Below are positions 54,583-62,533 of a stretch of DNA of 64,000 bases, piece by piece; the first letter of the stretch is position 1, and each line of letters starts with the position of its first letter. This DNA comes from Paenibacillus typhae (GTDB lineage Bacteria > Bacillota > Bacilli > Paenibacillales > Paenibacillaceae), in assembly GCF_900099765.1 (NCBI RefSeq), contig NZ_FNDX01000024.1, positions 1 to 64,000 on the forward strand. Reading direction: 5' to 3'. The notes under the pieces were generated by a model. The model did no database searches. It worked only from the letters and a program-made list of their open reading frames with translations, and was not told where the DNA came from. Made by a program: the position numbers and the translations under genes.

Positions 54583-55335
54583 TCACAGCTGCTCCATTAC
54601 CCTTCCCATAACCTCCCCGATCCGATCGGTAATAATCAGATCTGCCCGGTGGTCATAAGGAGTCGGCTCCCCGTTCAGCAGAACGGTATGGCGCCCGTGG
54701 AAATAGGTAACTAGGCTCGCTGCCGGCTGTACTGTCAGCGAGGTGCCTCCGATAATCAGCAGGTCGGCAGCAGCGATTGCTGCAACAGATCCGATCAGCA
54801 CATCATGATCCAGCTCTTCTTCATACAGCACCACATCCGGCTTGATGATGCCGCCGCAAGCTTCACAGCGAGGCACCCTTTCCGCCGAGCCTGTAACGGA
54901 CTCCAGGGAATAGAAGCGGCCGCAGCCCATACAGTGGTTGCGGTGAACCGAGCCGTGAAGCTCAAATACGGCACGGCTCCCGGCCTTCTGATGCAGGCCG
55001 TCGATATTCTGCGTAATGACCGCCTTCAGCTTGCCCTGGCCTTCTAGCTCGGCAAGCAGCAGATGGGCGCCGTTCGGGGCAGCCTCCGGGTGAAGCATTT
55101 TGCTGCGGTAAAAATCAAAAAAAATGTCCGGAGAGGACATAAAAAACCGGCGGCTGAGCATTACCTCAGGCGGATAAGGGGAGTTATGCTCATTCTGATA
55201 CAGCCCGGCCGCAGAGCGGAAATCGGGAATCCCGCTTTCCGTAGAGGTTCCGGCCCCGCCGAAAAATACAATATTCCCGCTGTTCTTAATCCAGGAAACC
55301 AGTGTCTGCACTTGATCCATACGCTGCGCACGCAT
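54583..55335 (-). CDS. NAD-dependent protein deacylase, sirtuin family
   Basis: A 250-residue sirtuin. It has the NAD-binding motifs FFGGAGTSTESGIPDFRS and TQNIDGLHQKAG, the catalytic histidine in FELHGSVH, and a zinc-binding pair of CXXC motifs (CMGC and CEAC). It removes acetyl or other acyl groups from lysine using NAD. The start at 55335 is about 5 nt behind GGAG; an internal ATG at 55320 has no Shine-Dalgarno. It lies 18 bp behind a HAD hydrolase gene on the same strand and is probably co-transcribed. Confidence 0.93.
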   Translation of the reverse strand: MRAQRMDQVQTLVSWIKNSGNIVFFGGAGTSTESGIPDFRSAAGLYQNEHNSPYPPEVMLSRRFFMSSPDIFFDFYRSKMLHPEAAPNGAHLLLAELEGQGKLKAVITQNIDGLHQKAGSRAVFELHGSVHRNHCMGCGRFYSLESVTGSAERVPRCEACGGIIKPDVVLYEEELDHDVLIGSVAAIAAADLLIIGGTSLTVQPAASLVTYFHGRHTVLLNGEPTPYDHRADLIITDRIGEVMGRVMEQL

Positions 55336-55353
55336 CCTTTCTCCAAACAGAAT

Positions 55354-56124
55354 TCAACCCGTAATGCGAAGCTGATGATAGCCTGTAATAATGACATCTG
55401 CATCCAGCAGATGGCCTGCGGCTCCATCCGGCGAGATTCCGACGGACAGCCGCAGGCCGGCCCCTTTACCGAGCTGCATATCGGCGTTGCTGTCACCTAT
55501 AATCACGGTGTTCTCCGGCAGAACCCCCAGTTCACGGCAAGCCGTCTCCGCCATTTCGGGCGCCGGCTTGCCCTGACGTACACGGTCTCTTGTCACCACC
55601 GTCTGAAAAAAACCTGCGATACCCATCCATTCCAGCTGCTCGCCGGTTGTGCGGTCTCCGTCCGAGGTAACAACGCCCAGCTTCAGCTGAGCGGCTGAAC
55701 ACTGCTGCAGAAACAGCAGCAGCCCCGGCAAAGGTACAGCGGTACGGCGGGCACGCAGCGTGTTCATCGCCTCCTTAACGATGGCGTTAACCCGGGCCAG
55801 CGCTTCATTCCAGGGAACGCCGGCCCCGTAGAGATGCCAGGCCAGTATGCCTGTTGTCTCTTCGGCGGTCGCCATCGCCAGCGGCCCGGCCGGGTCATAG
55901 CCGGTCAGTCTGCCATCAGCGCCGTGGCGGGTCCCGAGTACACGGGACAGATCCGGCAGGCGGCTGCCCCCCCCTATAAGCGCCAGCTGGTTGTCCAGCT
56001 CCTGCAATACCAGCTCTGCCCAGGCTCCCCATGTCGCGAGCAGGTCCAGCAGAGTTCCGTCCTTGTCAAATAATATACACTGGCAGGGTACAGCCAGATG
56101 ATTAACATGCAGCTGCGGCATCAT
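55354..56124 (-). CDS. HAD family hydrolase (phosphatase)
   Basis: A 256-residue HAD phosphatase with motif I LFDKDGTLLD, motif II VVTSDGD, motif III GKPAPEM and motif IV VIGDSNADMQLGKGAGLRLSVGI. A helical cap domain occupies about residues 40-145. Small-molecule phosphate monoesters or phosphoglycolate-type substrates are typical; the substrate is unknown. Two consecutive ATG codons follow GAGGAGG; the upstream one is reported. It lies 24 bp behind an alpha/beta hydrolase gene. Confidence 0.85.
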   Translation of the reverse strand: MMPQLHVNHLAVPCQCILFDKDGTLLDLLATWGAWAELVLQELDNQLALIGGGSRLPDLSRVLGTRHGADGRLTGYDPAGPLAMATAEETTGILAWHLYGAGVPWNEALARVNAIVKEAMNTLRARRTAVPLPGLLLFLQQCSAAQLKLGVVTSDGDRTTGEQLEWMGIAGFFQTVVTRDRVRQGKPAPEMAETACRELGVLPENTVIIGDSNADMQLGKGAGLRLSVGISPDGAAGHLLDADVIITGYHQLRITG

Positions 56125-56148
56125 CCGCCTCCTCTCGTTGCTTATACA

Positions 56149-56889
56149 TCAGCGCAGGTTGCCCAGCCAGTCCAGCATGGCCCGCGCGGTGCGGCTCTGC
56201 TGCTCTTCTTCCGTGATGGAAGCTTCCCCGTCCCCCTTCTGCGGGCCATAGCTTCCAAACTGGGCGTGATTTCCGCCCTCAATTGACAGATAAACGGTAT
56301 TGCCGGGCAGGTAGCTGCGGCCTTCATTGTATTTCTCCCTGTCGACCACCGTATCTGCCGTACCAAGCACGGACAAGACAGACAGTGTCGTGTCCTTCAG
56401 GCCGCCCTTCTCATCCGGGTACGAGGCGAGGTAAAAGACCCCCTCGAGCTGATCCGCATGCTCTGCCGCATATCGCGATGCCATAACGCCGCCCAGCGAG
56501 TGGCCGCCGATCACGAAAGACTGCTCCGGATGCCCGCTGATAATCTCCTCTGCCGCATCTCCCTTAATAATGGCCAGATTCAAAGGCATCCTGGCTATGT
56601 AGAACGGGTGCCCTGCGGTGGCAATTCGTTTGGCCAGAGGCGCGTAAGCCTCCGCTTCCACAAGCGCACCCGGATAAAAAATAACGGCAGTACCGCTTGC
56701 GACCGCCGGCTCAAAGGAAATCCAGCCGTCATTCTGTTCTACAGTGACCCCTCCGGCGGAGAGCATTGCCGTTTCGGCATTCTGCTCCGGCTCATACGGT
56801 GTCAGGTAATTCCACATCAGCAATCCGGCAACTACCAGAAGGACTGCAAGTGATAGGAGAGCCCTGCGTCTGTTTATTATTTTCTTCAT
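56149..56889 (-). CDS. Membrane-anchored alpha/beta hydrolase
   Basis: A 246-residue protein with an N-terminal membrane anchor (about residues 11-29) and an alpha/beta hydrolase domain facing outside. The nucleophile serine is in IGGHSLGGVMASRYA, a likely acid in GTADTVVDREKY, and the histidine in EGGNHAQFG. It matches the family with a single short hydrolase domain (PF12695-like). The substrate is unknown. It is the first gene of the leftward hydrolase - HAD - sirtuin run. Confidence 0.82.
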   Translation of the reverse strand: MKKIINRRRALLSLAVLLVVAGLLMWNYLTPYEPEQNAETAMLSAGGVTVEQNDGWISFEPAVASGTAVIFYPGALVEAEAYAPLAKRIATAGHPFYIARMPLNLAIIKGDAAEEIISGHPEQSFVIGGHSLGGVMASRYAAEHADQLEGVFYLASYPDEKGGLKDTTLSVLSVLGTADTVVDREKYNEGRSYLPGNTVYLSIEGGNHAQFGSYGPQKGDGEASITEEEQQSRTARAMLDWLGNLR

Positions 56890-57088
56890 ATAGATTCACT
56901 CCCGAGTACTGCATACAAAAAATTATAGAGGAATCAAAGAAATCAAACAACCTTCAACATATCGCCACAAATACCGCCCCTGATAGCGCTTTCCATTGTG
57001 ATTGAATTCACAATAATGAGCTCCAAAAAGATGTATTTTAAAATTAAATTAAAAACTTTTGCATTGTGCAACTTTTGGGGGTTAAACC

Positions 57089-58129
57089 ATGGAGAGGGAG
57101 AATACGCTGGAGGCGCGCGGAGAAACCTTTTTTCTTAACCTGCGCTTCATGCTTATCGTCACCGTATTTGCCGGTAATGCAATCGAACCGTTAATCAGCA
57201 GAATGAGCGGAATGCACGGGCTATATATGTGGATTTTCAGCTTTCATATGCCGTTGTTCGTGCTGGTAACCGGGTATTTTGCCAGAAAAAGCCTTACCGG
57301 AGGCGCGGGCCGCAAGGTACTCCTGCAGATCGGCATGCAATACCTGATATTTCAGACCCTCTATTCAGCACTGGATGTTTCCCTTTTTCAGGTAGACGGC
57401 ATTCATCATTCCGTATTCGCACCCTATCTCCTCCTGTGGTTTCTGGCCAGCCATGCCTGCTGGCGTCTCTTGATGCTCGGAATGGGCAAATGGTCCGCAC
57501 CTGCACAAATCGCTTTTGCTGTAACGGCCGGCGTGGCTGTCGGCTATCTGCAGGTTGACGGGGTCTGGTTCAGCATCAGCCGCACCTTTGTCTATCTGCC
57601 TTATTTCGTAATCGGCTATCATTTCTCTTTCGGTGCCTTCACCAGGCTGTACCGCAAATCTATCAAAACAGCCGCAGCCGCTGCCTCGGTGCTGTTCCTG
57701 GCCGTTCTGGCTGCGTCAAGTCCCGAGCTTCCGCTCGGCTGGCTGTACGGCAATATGACCTACATGCAGCTTGGCGCTGGCGAATGGTATGCAGGTGTAT
57801 ACCGGCTGGCGCTGTACGCGGTGCAGATTGCCGCATCCCTTGCTTTTCTCGGGCTCGTGCCCTACGGTGTGAGCCGGATGACCGACTGGGGCCGCCGCAC
57901 CCTGTATGTCTTTCTGCTGCACGGCTTCATTGTACGGCTAGCTGCAGTCTCCGGAATTTACAGCTATCTCGGGAATACCGCAGGAGCCCTTCTGCTGCTG
58001 CTCGCAGCCGTTCTCTGCACGGTGCTGCTGGCCCAGCCGGCAGTCAAGCGGTGGCTGCATCCGCTGGTTGAACCGCCGGTGGGCTGGATGATTACCCTGC
58101 AGCGTGCTGCGCTGCGGCGCACACCCTGA
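57089..58129 (+). CDS. Acyltransferase family membrane protein (acyltransferase 3 / fucose 4-O-acetylase-like)
   Basis: A 346-residue protein with about ten transmembrane helices. The early segment IFSFHMPLFVLVTGYFARKS carries the conserved His/Pro motif of acyltransferase 3 enzymes. The family transfers acetyl or similar groups to sugars of cell-surface polymers or secreted products. The start has GGGGG followed by TTAAACC. It is monocistronic; the preceding 200 bp are A/T-rich (57030-57070) and probably hold its promoter. Confidence 0.78.
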   Translation: MERENTLEARGETFFLNLRFMLIVTVFAGNAIEPLISRMSGMHGLYMWIFSFHMPLFVLVTGYFARKSLTGGAGRKVLLQIGMQYLIFQTLYSALDVSLFQVDGIHHSVFAPYLLLWFLASHACWRLLMLGMGKWSAPAQIAFAVTAGVAVGYLQVDGVWFSISRTFVYLPYFVIGYHFSFGAFTRLYRKSIKTAAAAASVLFLAVLAASSPELPLGWLYGNMTYMQLGAGEWYAGVYRLALYAVQIAASLAFLGLVPYGVSRMTDWGRRTLYVFLLHGFIVRLAAVSGIYSYLGNTAGALLLLLAAVLCTVLLAQPAVKRWLHPLVEPPVGWMITLQRAALRRTP

Positions 58130-58142
58130 GCTTTCCTGCAAT

Positions 58143-58201
58143 TAAACGCAAACGCCCTGCTCCGGAGTGGTTATCACTCGTGAAGCAGGGCGTTTGCGTT
58201 T
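58143..58201. terminator. Bidirectional terminator
   Basis: AAACGCAAACGCCCTGCT (about 58144-58161) pairs with AGCAGGGCGTTTGCGTTT (about 58184-58201). It separates the acyltransferase gene from the convergent ArsR-type gene, whose stop codon is 2 bp away. Confidence 0.9.
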
Positions 58202-58202
58202 T

Positions 58203-59153
58203 TCAGGCCAGAACCTCATCTTCCTGAGCCAGTGTATACCTGACCTTCATCATAATGTGCTGGTCATAGTCGCCGAACTGGCGGCCAAACAGGTTCAGCC
58301 CGCCCTGATGAACCGCATCAGGTCTGATTCCAATCCGCAGCCGCAGCTTGGGGTTCCCTTCCAGCTGAAGATCCTTTAGGGTGGTCTCTGATACCTTTTC
58401 CATATCAAGTGTAGTCTTCTCGTGGTCCACCCGCCAGGACTTCAGGAAGCCGTATTGTGTGGAGCCATCCCACCACCAGTTAGGATTCAGCCTGCCGCGC
58501 CGGTCACCGAAATCACCGGGACTGGTCCACATGCCGATCTCTGTACCGTTGACCCACACCGATATATTGGACGGCCAATCCTGGTCATAATTTGGTGCTT
58601 CCGAGCACATCTCCATCGACAGCTCAAGGCTCTGGATCTGCGCCCCGGCAGGAAGATCCATGGGCATCAGATACTCCAGAAATCCCCGGCGCAGCCAGAT
58701 CAGCTGGGCGTTAACATGCTTGGGATGATAGAAGCTGGCCGGCTCATCTTCCTTGATTATAAGGCCCTCACTGTTCGCCATGCCGCAGGTCGGTGATACC
58801 TCACAATCACTATAATGGCCGACCGGCATCTCCATCTCATACACATATTCTGCACCGCCACCCGTTGTCTTTTTCGCATTGAGGGCAATATGAACATCAT
58901 CGTAGTTCCTGCTGCACACCTTCATTGCGCCACGGGATGCGGGAAGCAGCTCCGTATGAATCAGCCCGGCGGCCTCCAGGACTTTGATATTGCTGGCTAC
59001 TGTTGAGACCGGGAGCTTCAGCTTGTCCGCAATTTCAATAATATTTAGGTTTCTGGTGTTCAAGAGCCGGAGAATATCAACCCTGGAGCGCGTTGATAAG
59101 GCATGGGTTACCGTGACCAGCCTTTCCGGGTCGTCAAAGCTAAGTTCCAGCAC
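58203..59153 (-). CDS. ArsR-type regulator with a large C-terminal beta-rich domain
   Basis: A 317-residue protein. The N-terminal winged helix (about residues 10-80, STRSRVDILRLLNTRNLNIIEIADKL, PVSTVASNIKVLEAAGLI) is ArsR-like. It lacks the cysteine pair of metal sensors. A C-terminal domain of about 200 residues follows, rich in aromatic and beta-forming residues (LEYLMPMDLPAGAQIQSLEL, ISVWVNGTEIGMWTSPGDFG, NPNWWWDGSTQYG). It looks like a sugar-binding jelly roll and may be the effector domain. The start is the GTG at 59153 with AAGGAG about 10 nt upstream; the longer frame from 59219 has no ribosome-binding site. It lies behind GH43 and GH2 genes and may control them. Confidence 0.72.
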   Translation of the reverse strand: MLELSFDDPERLVTVTHALSTRSRVDILRLLNTRNLNIIEIADKLKLPVSTVASNIKVLEAAGLIHTELLPASRGAMKVCSRNYDDVHIALNAKKTTGGGAEYVYEMEMPVGHYSDCEVSPTCGMANSEGLIIKEDEPASFYHPKHVNAQLIWLRRGFLEYLMPMDLPAGAQIQSLELSMEMCSEAPNYDQDWPSNISVWVNGTEIGMWTSPGDFGDRRGRLNPNWWWDGSTQYGFLKSWRVDHEKTTLDMEKVSETTLKDLQLEGNPKLRLRIGIRPDAVHQGGLNLFGRQFGDYDQHIMMKVRYTLAQEDEVLA

Positions 59154-59298
59154 AGGTTCAGCTCTCCTTATATCCTGATTAGATATATTTATAGTACTTC
59201 CTAACCTTTTGAAAAACAATTACTGTGAGCACCCTGTTTATTCACAAATGGCTCCCGGAAATCCGGAAGCCACCCTCGGTTCAGCTGTGTTTTTGTAT

Positions 59299-60711
59299 CT
59301 AATCCGCCGGCTTGATATCAATAAAGTCAATCTCCCCGTAGCCGTCACCCTTCGTGAAGCGGAGGATATTGGTTCCTGCATTCAGCTGAATGCGGGCTGT
59401 GGACAGCCCCCAGTTCTCCCAGCCTTTGTTAGTGATATTGAAATGGCTGGACGCGCCTGAATTCACACTGAGCAGTAAATGGGACCAGCCGCCGCCTGCC
59501 GTGCCGTTAGCGGTCCGGGCCAGAAGGATATATTGTCCCGCTTCTTCCGCATTAACTGAAAATTCCACATAGCTCTCCGGCGTATCAATATGTCCTGCCT
59601 TCATTCCACCCGAACCATTCGGGCTGGAAGATGCATAAGCTGCGCCGCCAAAAGCGGCTTCTTCACCTTCATAACGCTGATGTTCCGCTTCCCCCGAAGG
59701 CAGAGTTAACGGAAGATCGGGATCAGCCGGAATGCCGAAGGCTGGTGTATTGTCTGCGTTCCAGCGAAACGGCTGCATCCGTACCTCGCGGTTCCATCCG
59801 GCACCGCTGTATTTGGCAACATGATACATGATCCAGTCCTCCCGGCCGTCGGGCGACTTCGTAAACGAATGATGGCCCGGCCCGTACAGCCCGTTCCCTG
59901 AGCTAAAGAGCGGCTGGCTGCGCTTGTTCCAGGATGCCGGATTCAGCAGGTCAGCGGAAATGTCCGCCGTGATCAGCCCCAGGCAATAATCGTCAGTCCA
60001 GCTTCCGCTGGCCGAATAGACCAGACTGATGATGTTCCCATGTATAATCACCTGCGGCCCTTCATTCACGTACGGAGAATGGTTTGTCTCCCAGCTGTAT
60101 GTTGGCCTGGCAATCTCCACCCGTTCAGAATCGATGCTCCACGGATTGCTCATGTGGGCGATGTAGAGATTCTGCCGCACGTTCACATCACCTTCCCAGC
60201 CGGACCAGATAAAATACAATTCCTCACCCGCCTGCAATACAGTACCGTCAATCGCCCACTTATCGGAGGGATCTGTGATCTGGCCTTTGTATTGCCAGAT
60301 TCCCTCCAGCGGATCAGCTGCAGTACTCTCCATCACATGCATCCGGTGATTTACATTGTCACCATCGTCCATCGCGTAGTAGATATACCAGGCCCCGTTC
60401 AGATAATGCAGCTCAGGCGCCCAAATATTGCTGCCTCCGGTATTGATAACCTTGACTTGTCCTGCATCAATGGTTGTAAGCTGCGCCGACTTCCAGAGGG
60501 TCACATTGCCTCCGGTTGTTTTGGTGAAATAATAGAAGCCGTCTGTATGCTTGTAGACCCACGGGTCGGCCCCGTCCTGCATGATTACATTATAAAAATC
60601 ATTATGACTGGACACCTTATGACCCACCTTTCCCATTGTTAAAACGAGCAGTACACCTATGGCCAGCACACTAACAGCAGGCAGCCAGATGTACCGGGCC
60701 TTCACTTTCAT
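59299..60711 (-). CDS. GH43 family glycoside hydrolase with C-terminal carbohydrate-binding module
   Basis: A 470-residue extracytoplasmic enzyme. An N-terminal hydrophobic anchor or signal segment (about residues 8-26) is followed by a five-bladed GH43 domain (about 40-330). The catalytic trio is visible: the base Asp in MQDGADPWV, the pKa-modulating Asp in WAIDGTV and the acid Glu in YVNEGPQVI. A C-terminal CBM6/CBM35-like module (about 345-468, RYEGEEAAFGGAAY, YVEFSVNAEEAGQYILLART) closes the protein. Arabinofuranosidase or xylosidase activity on plant hemicellulose is typical. It lies 44 bp behind a GH2 gene, in the same operon. Confidence 0.88.
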   Translation of the reverse strand: MKVKARYIWLPAVSVLAIGVLLVLTMGKVGHKVSSHNDFYNVIMQDGADPWVYKHTDGFYYFTKTTGGNVTLWKSAQLTTIDAGQVKVINTGGSNIWAPELHYLNGAWYIYYAMDDGDNVNHRMHVMESTAADPLEGIWQYKGQITDPSDKWAIDGTVLQAGEELYFIWSGWEGDVNVRQNLYIAHMSNPWSIDSERVEIARPTYSWETNHSPYVNEGPQVIIHGNIISLVYSASGSWTDDYCLGLITADISADLLNPASWNKRSQPLFSSGNGLYGPGHHSFTKSPDGREDWIMYHVAKYSGAGWNREVRMQPFRWNADNTPAFGIPADPDLPLTLPSGEAEHQRYEGEEAAFGGAAYASSSPNGSGGMKAGHIDTPESYVEFSVNAEEAGQYILLARTANGTAGGGWSHLLLSVNSGASSHFNITNKGWENWGLSTARIQLNAGTNILRFTKGDGYGEIDFIDIKPAD

Positions 60712-60755
60712 AACCAGTCACACTCCTTTCGGGTGATTAGTTACTGGAGTTCCGG

Positions 60756-62504
60756 CTAGTCTTCGATTGCCGCTTTGCGCCCGTTGATCCGGCGGATGAC
60801 CTCAGGAGCAAATTTCGGCTGCCTGTCATAGGTATACAGCCCGTTCACTTCCTGCTCTACGTCGTACAACTGGGTGTAGCAGAAGCCGAACATCATCGGG
60901 TGGTCCAGCAGCACATCGGTTAATCCGGCGTAACGCGCAAGGAACGCCTCCTCTGACGCCGGACGGTCGCCGTACCCCCAGGACTTCTCATCCAGCTGCT
61001 GCGGGTTCCACCAGATTCCGCCGTACTCGCTGATGAAATAGGGCTGGCCTGCATAGGTCTGCCGGTCAGGGAAGGTATTAAATACCTCGCCGCCGTCCTT
61101 CATCGGCTCGTATCTGGCCCGGAACGTCTCCGGATTCTGGTCATAGTCATGCAGATCAAATATATCCGTTACCACATGGAAGTTACCGCTGGTATCAATT
61201 ACCGGACGCGTAGGGTCCATCTGTTTCGATACCTCATATACGAGCTGCAGGACGTCATTATGCTGCTTGACTCCATCCCGGTCCCACGTCTCGTTGAACG
61301 GGCACCAGCCGATCAGTGCAGGATGATTGAAATCCCGCTGCATTCCTTCAAGCCACTCGGGCAGGAACTGTGATACCGCTTCTGCGGTGGTAATATTAAG
61401 CCCCCAGTTCGCATGCTCGCCCCAGACAAGATAACCGAGCCGGTCAGCCCAGTACAGGAACCGCGGCTCGAACATCTTTTCATGCAGCCTGGCACCGTTG
61501 AAGCCGAGTCCCAGGGAAATTTCAATATCCCTGCGCAAATCTTCATCGCTTGGAGCAGTATAGATTCCGTCAGGGTAGAAGCCCTGATCCAGAACCAGAC
61601 GCTGGAAGACCGATTTACCGTTGATCCGGAAGGCCATTCCGTCCAGGCGGACCGTTCTCAGGCCGAAATAGGAATCAACCGCATCACACTCCTGCCCTTC
61701 GTACTGCAGCGACAGCTTCAGCTCGTAGAGCTTCGCATTACCGGGCTCCCATAAGTGAACCTCAGAGAGCGGAAGCGTCAGTCTGACGGACGGTCCCGAT
61801 ACGAGGGCACTGGCCACCCCGGCTGCCGCGCCGGCAAACTGTGCGGCAGCGCTGACCCGGCCACCCGCAGCATTTCCGCTGATGTTAACCTCAAGATGTA
61901 CACAGGCGTTGTCCGGGTCAGGTATGATTTTCATATCCGATAAATGCTTGTCGGCCACATGCTCAAGCCAGACCGTCTGCCAGATTCCGGTGGTACGCGT
62001 ATAATCACAGCCGTGCGAATGAAACAGCTCCGACTGTTTGCCGCGCGGCTGACGGCCCGAGCGGACGTCGTCCTCTGCATTCACAGTAATCAGATTAATG
62101 CCTGGAACAATAAGGGCAGTAATATCGAAGCTGAACGGAGTGTAACCGCCACGGTGACTGCCTACAGATACTCCGTTCACCCATACCTCTGCTTTATAAT
62201 CGACAGCGCCAAAATGGAGCAGCGTCCGGCCGTCACTCCAGTCTTCCGGCAGGGTGAACTCACGTTTATACCAGACGGCTGCCATAAAATCTGTGTATTC
62301 CACACCGGACAGCTTGCTTTCCGGACAGAAGGGAACGGTGATCTGCCCGGACAGGTCATGGCTGCTGCCTTGTAATCCGCGTTCTCTGCCGCTTTTGCCA
62401 TGGTCAATTTCAAACTGCCACCGGCCGTTCAGATTGATCCACTCCGGTCTGACCCACTGGGGGCGGGGATATTCAGGGCGGGGAAGAGCAGATAAATGTG
62501 ACAT
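60756..62504 (-). CDS. GH2 family glycoside hydrolase
   Basis: A 582-residue enzyme without a signal peptide. It has an N-terminal sugar-binding jelly roll (about residues 20-185, with YKAEVWVNGVSVGSHRGGYTPF), an Ig-like domain (about 190-285) and the catalytic barrel. The acid/base Glu is in WCPFNETWDRDG and the nucleophile Glu in ISEYGGIWW. The family includes beta-galactosidases, beta-glucuronidases and beta-mannosidases; the exact sugar is unclear. It lacks the C-terminal domains of LacZ. The start has AAAGGAG 7 nt upstream. It follows a second GH2 gene after 29 bp. Confidence 0.9.
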   Translation of the reverse strand: MSHLSALPRPEYPRPQWVRPEWINLNGRWQFEIDHGKSGRERGLQGSSHDLSGQITVPFCPESKLSGVEYTDFMAAVWYKREFTLPEDWSDGRTLLHFGAVDYKAEVWVNGVSVGSHRGGYTPFSFDITALIVPGINLITVNAEDDVRSGRQPRGKQSELFHSHGCDYTRTTGIWQTVWLEHVADKHLSDMKIIPDPDNACVHLEVNISGNAAGGRVSAAAQFAGAAAGVASALVSGPSVRLTLPLSEVHLWEPGNAKLYELKLSLQYEGQECDAVDSYFGLRTVRLDGMAFRINGKSVFQRLVLDQGFYPDGIYTAPSDEDLRRDIEISLGLGFNGARLHEKMFEPRFLYWADRLGYLVWGEHANWGLNITTAEAVSQFLPEWLEGMQRDFNHPALIGWCPFNETWDRDGVKQHNDVLQLVYEVSKQMDPTRPVIDTSGNFHVVTDIFDLHDYDQNPETFRARYEPMKDGGEVFNTFPDRQTYAGQPYFISEYGGIWWNPQQLDEKSWGYGDRPASEEAFLARYAGLTDVLLDHPMMFGFCYTQLYDVEQEVNGLYTYDRQPKFAPEVIRRINGRKAAIED

Positions 62505-62533
62505 TGTATAACTCCTTTGAATGGAATTGGTTT

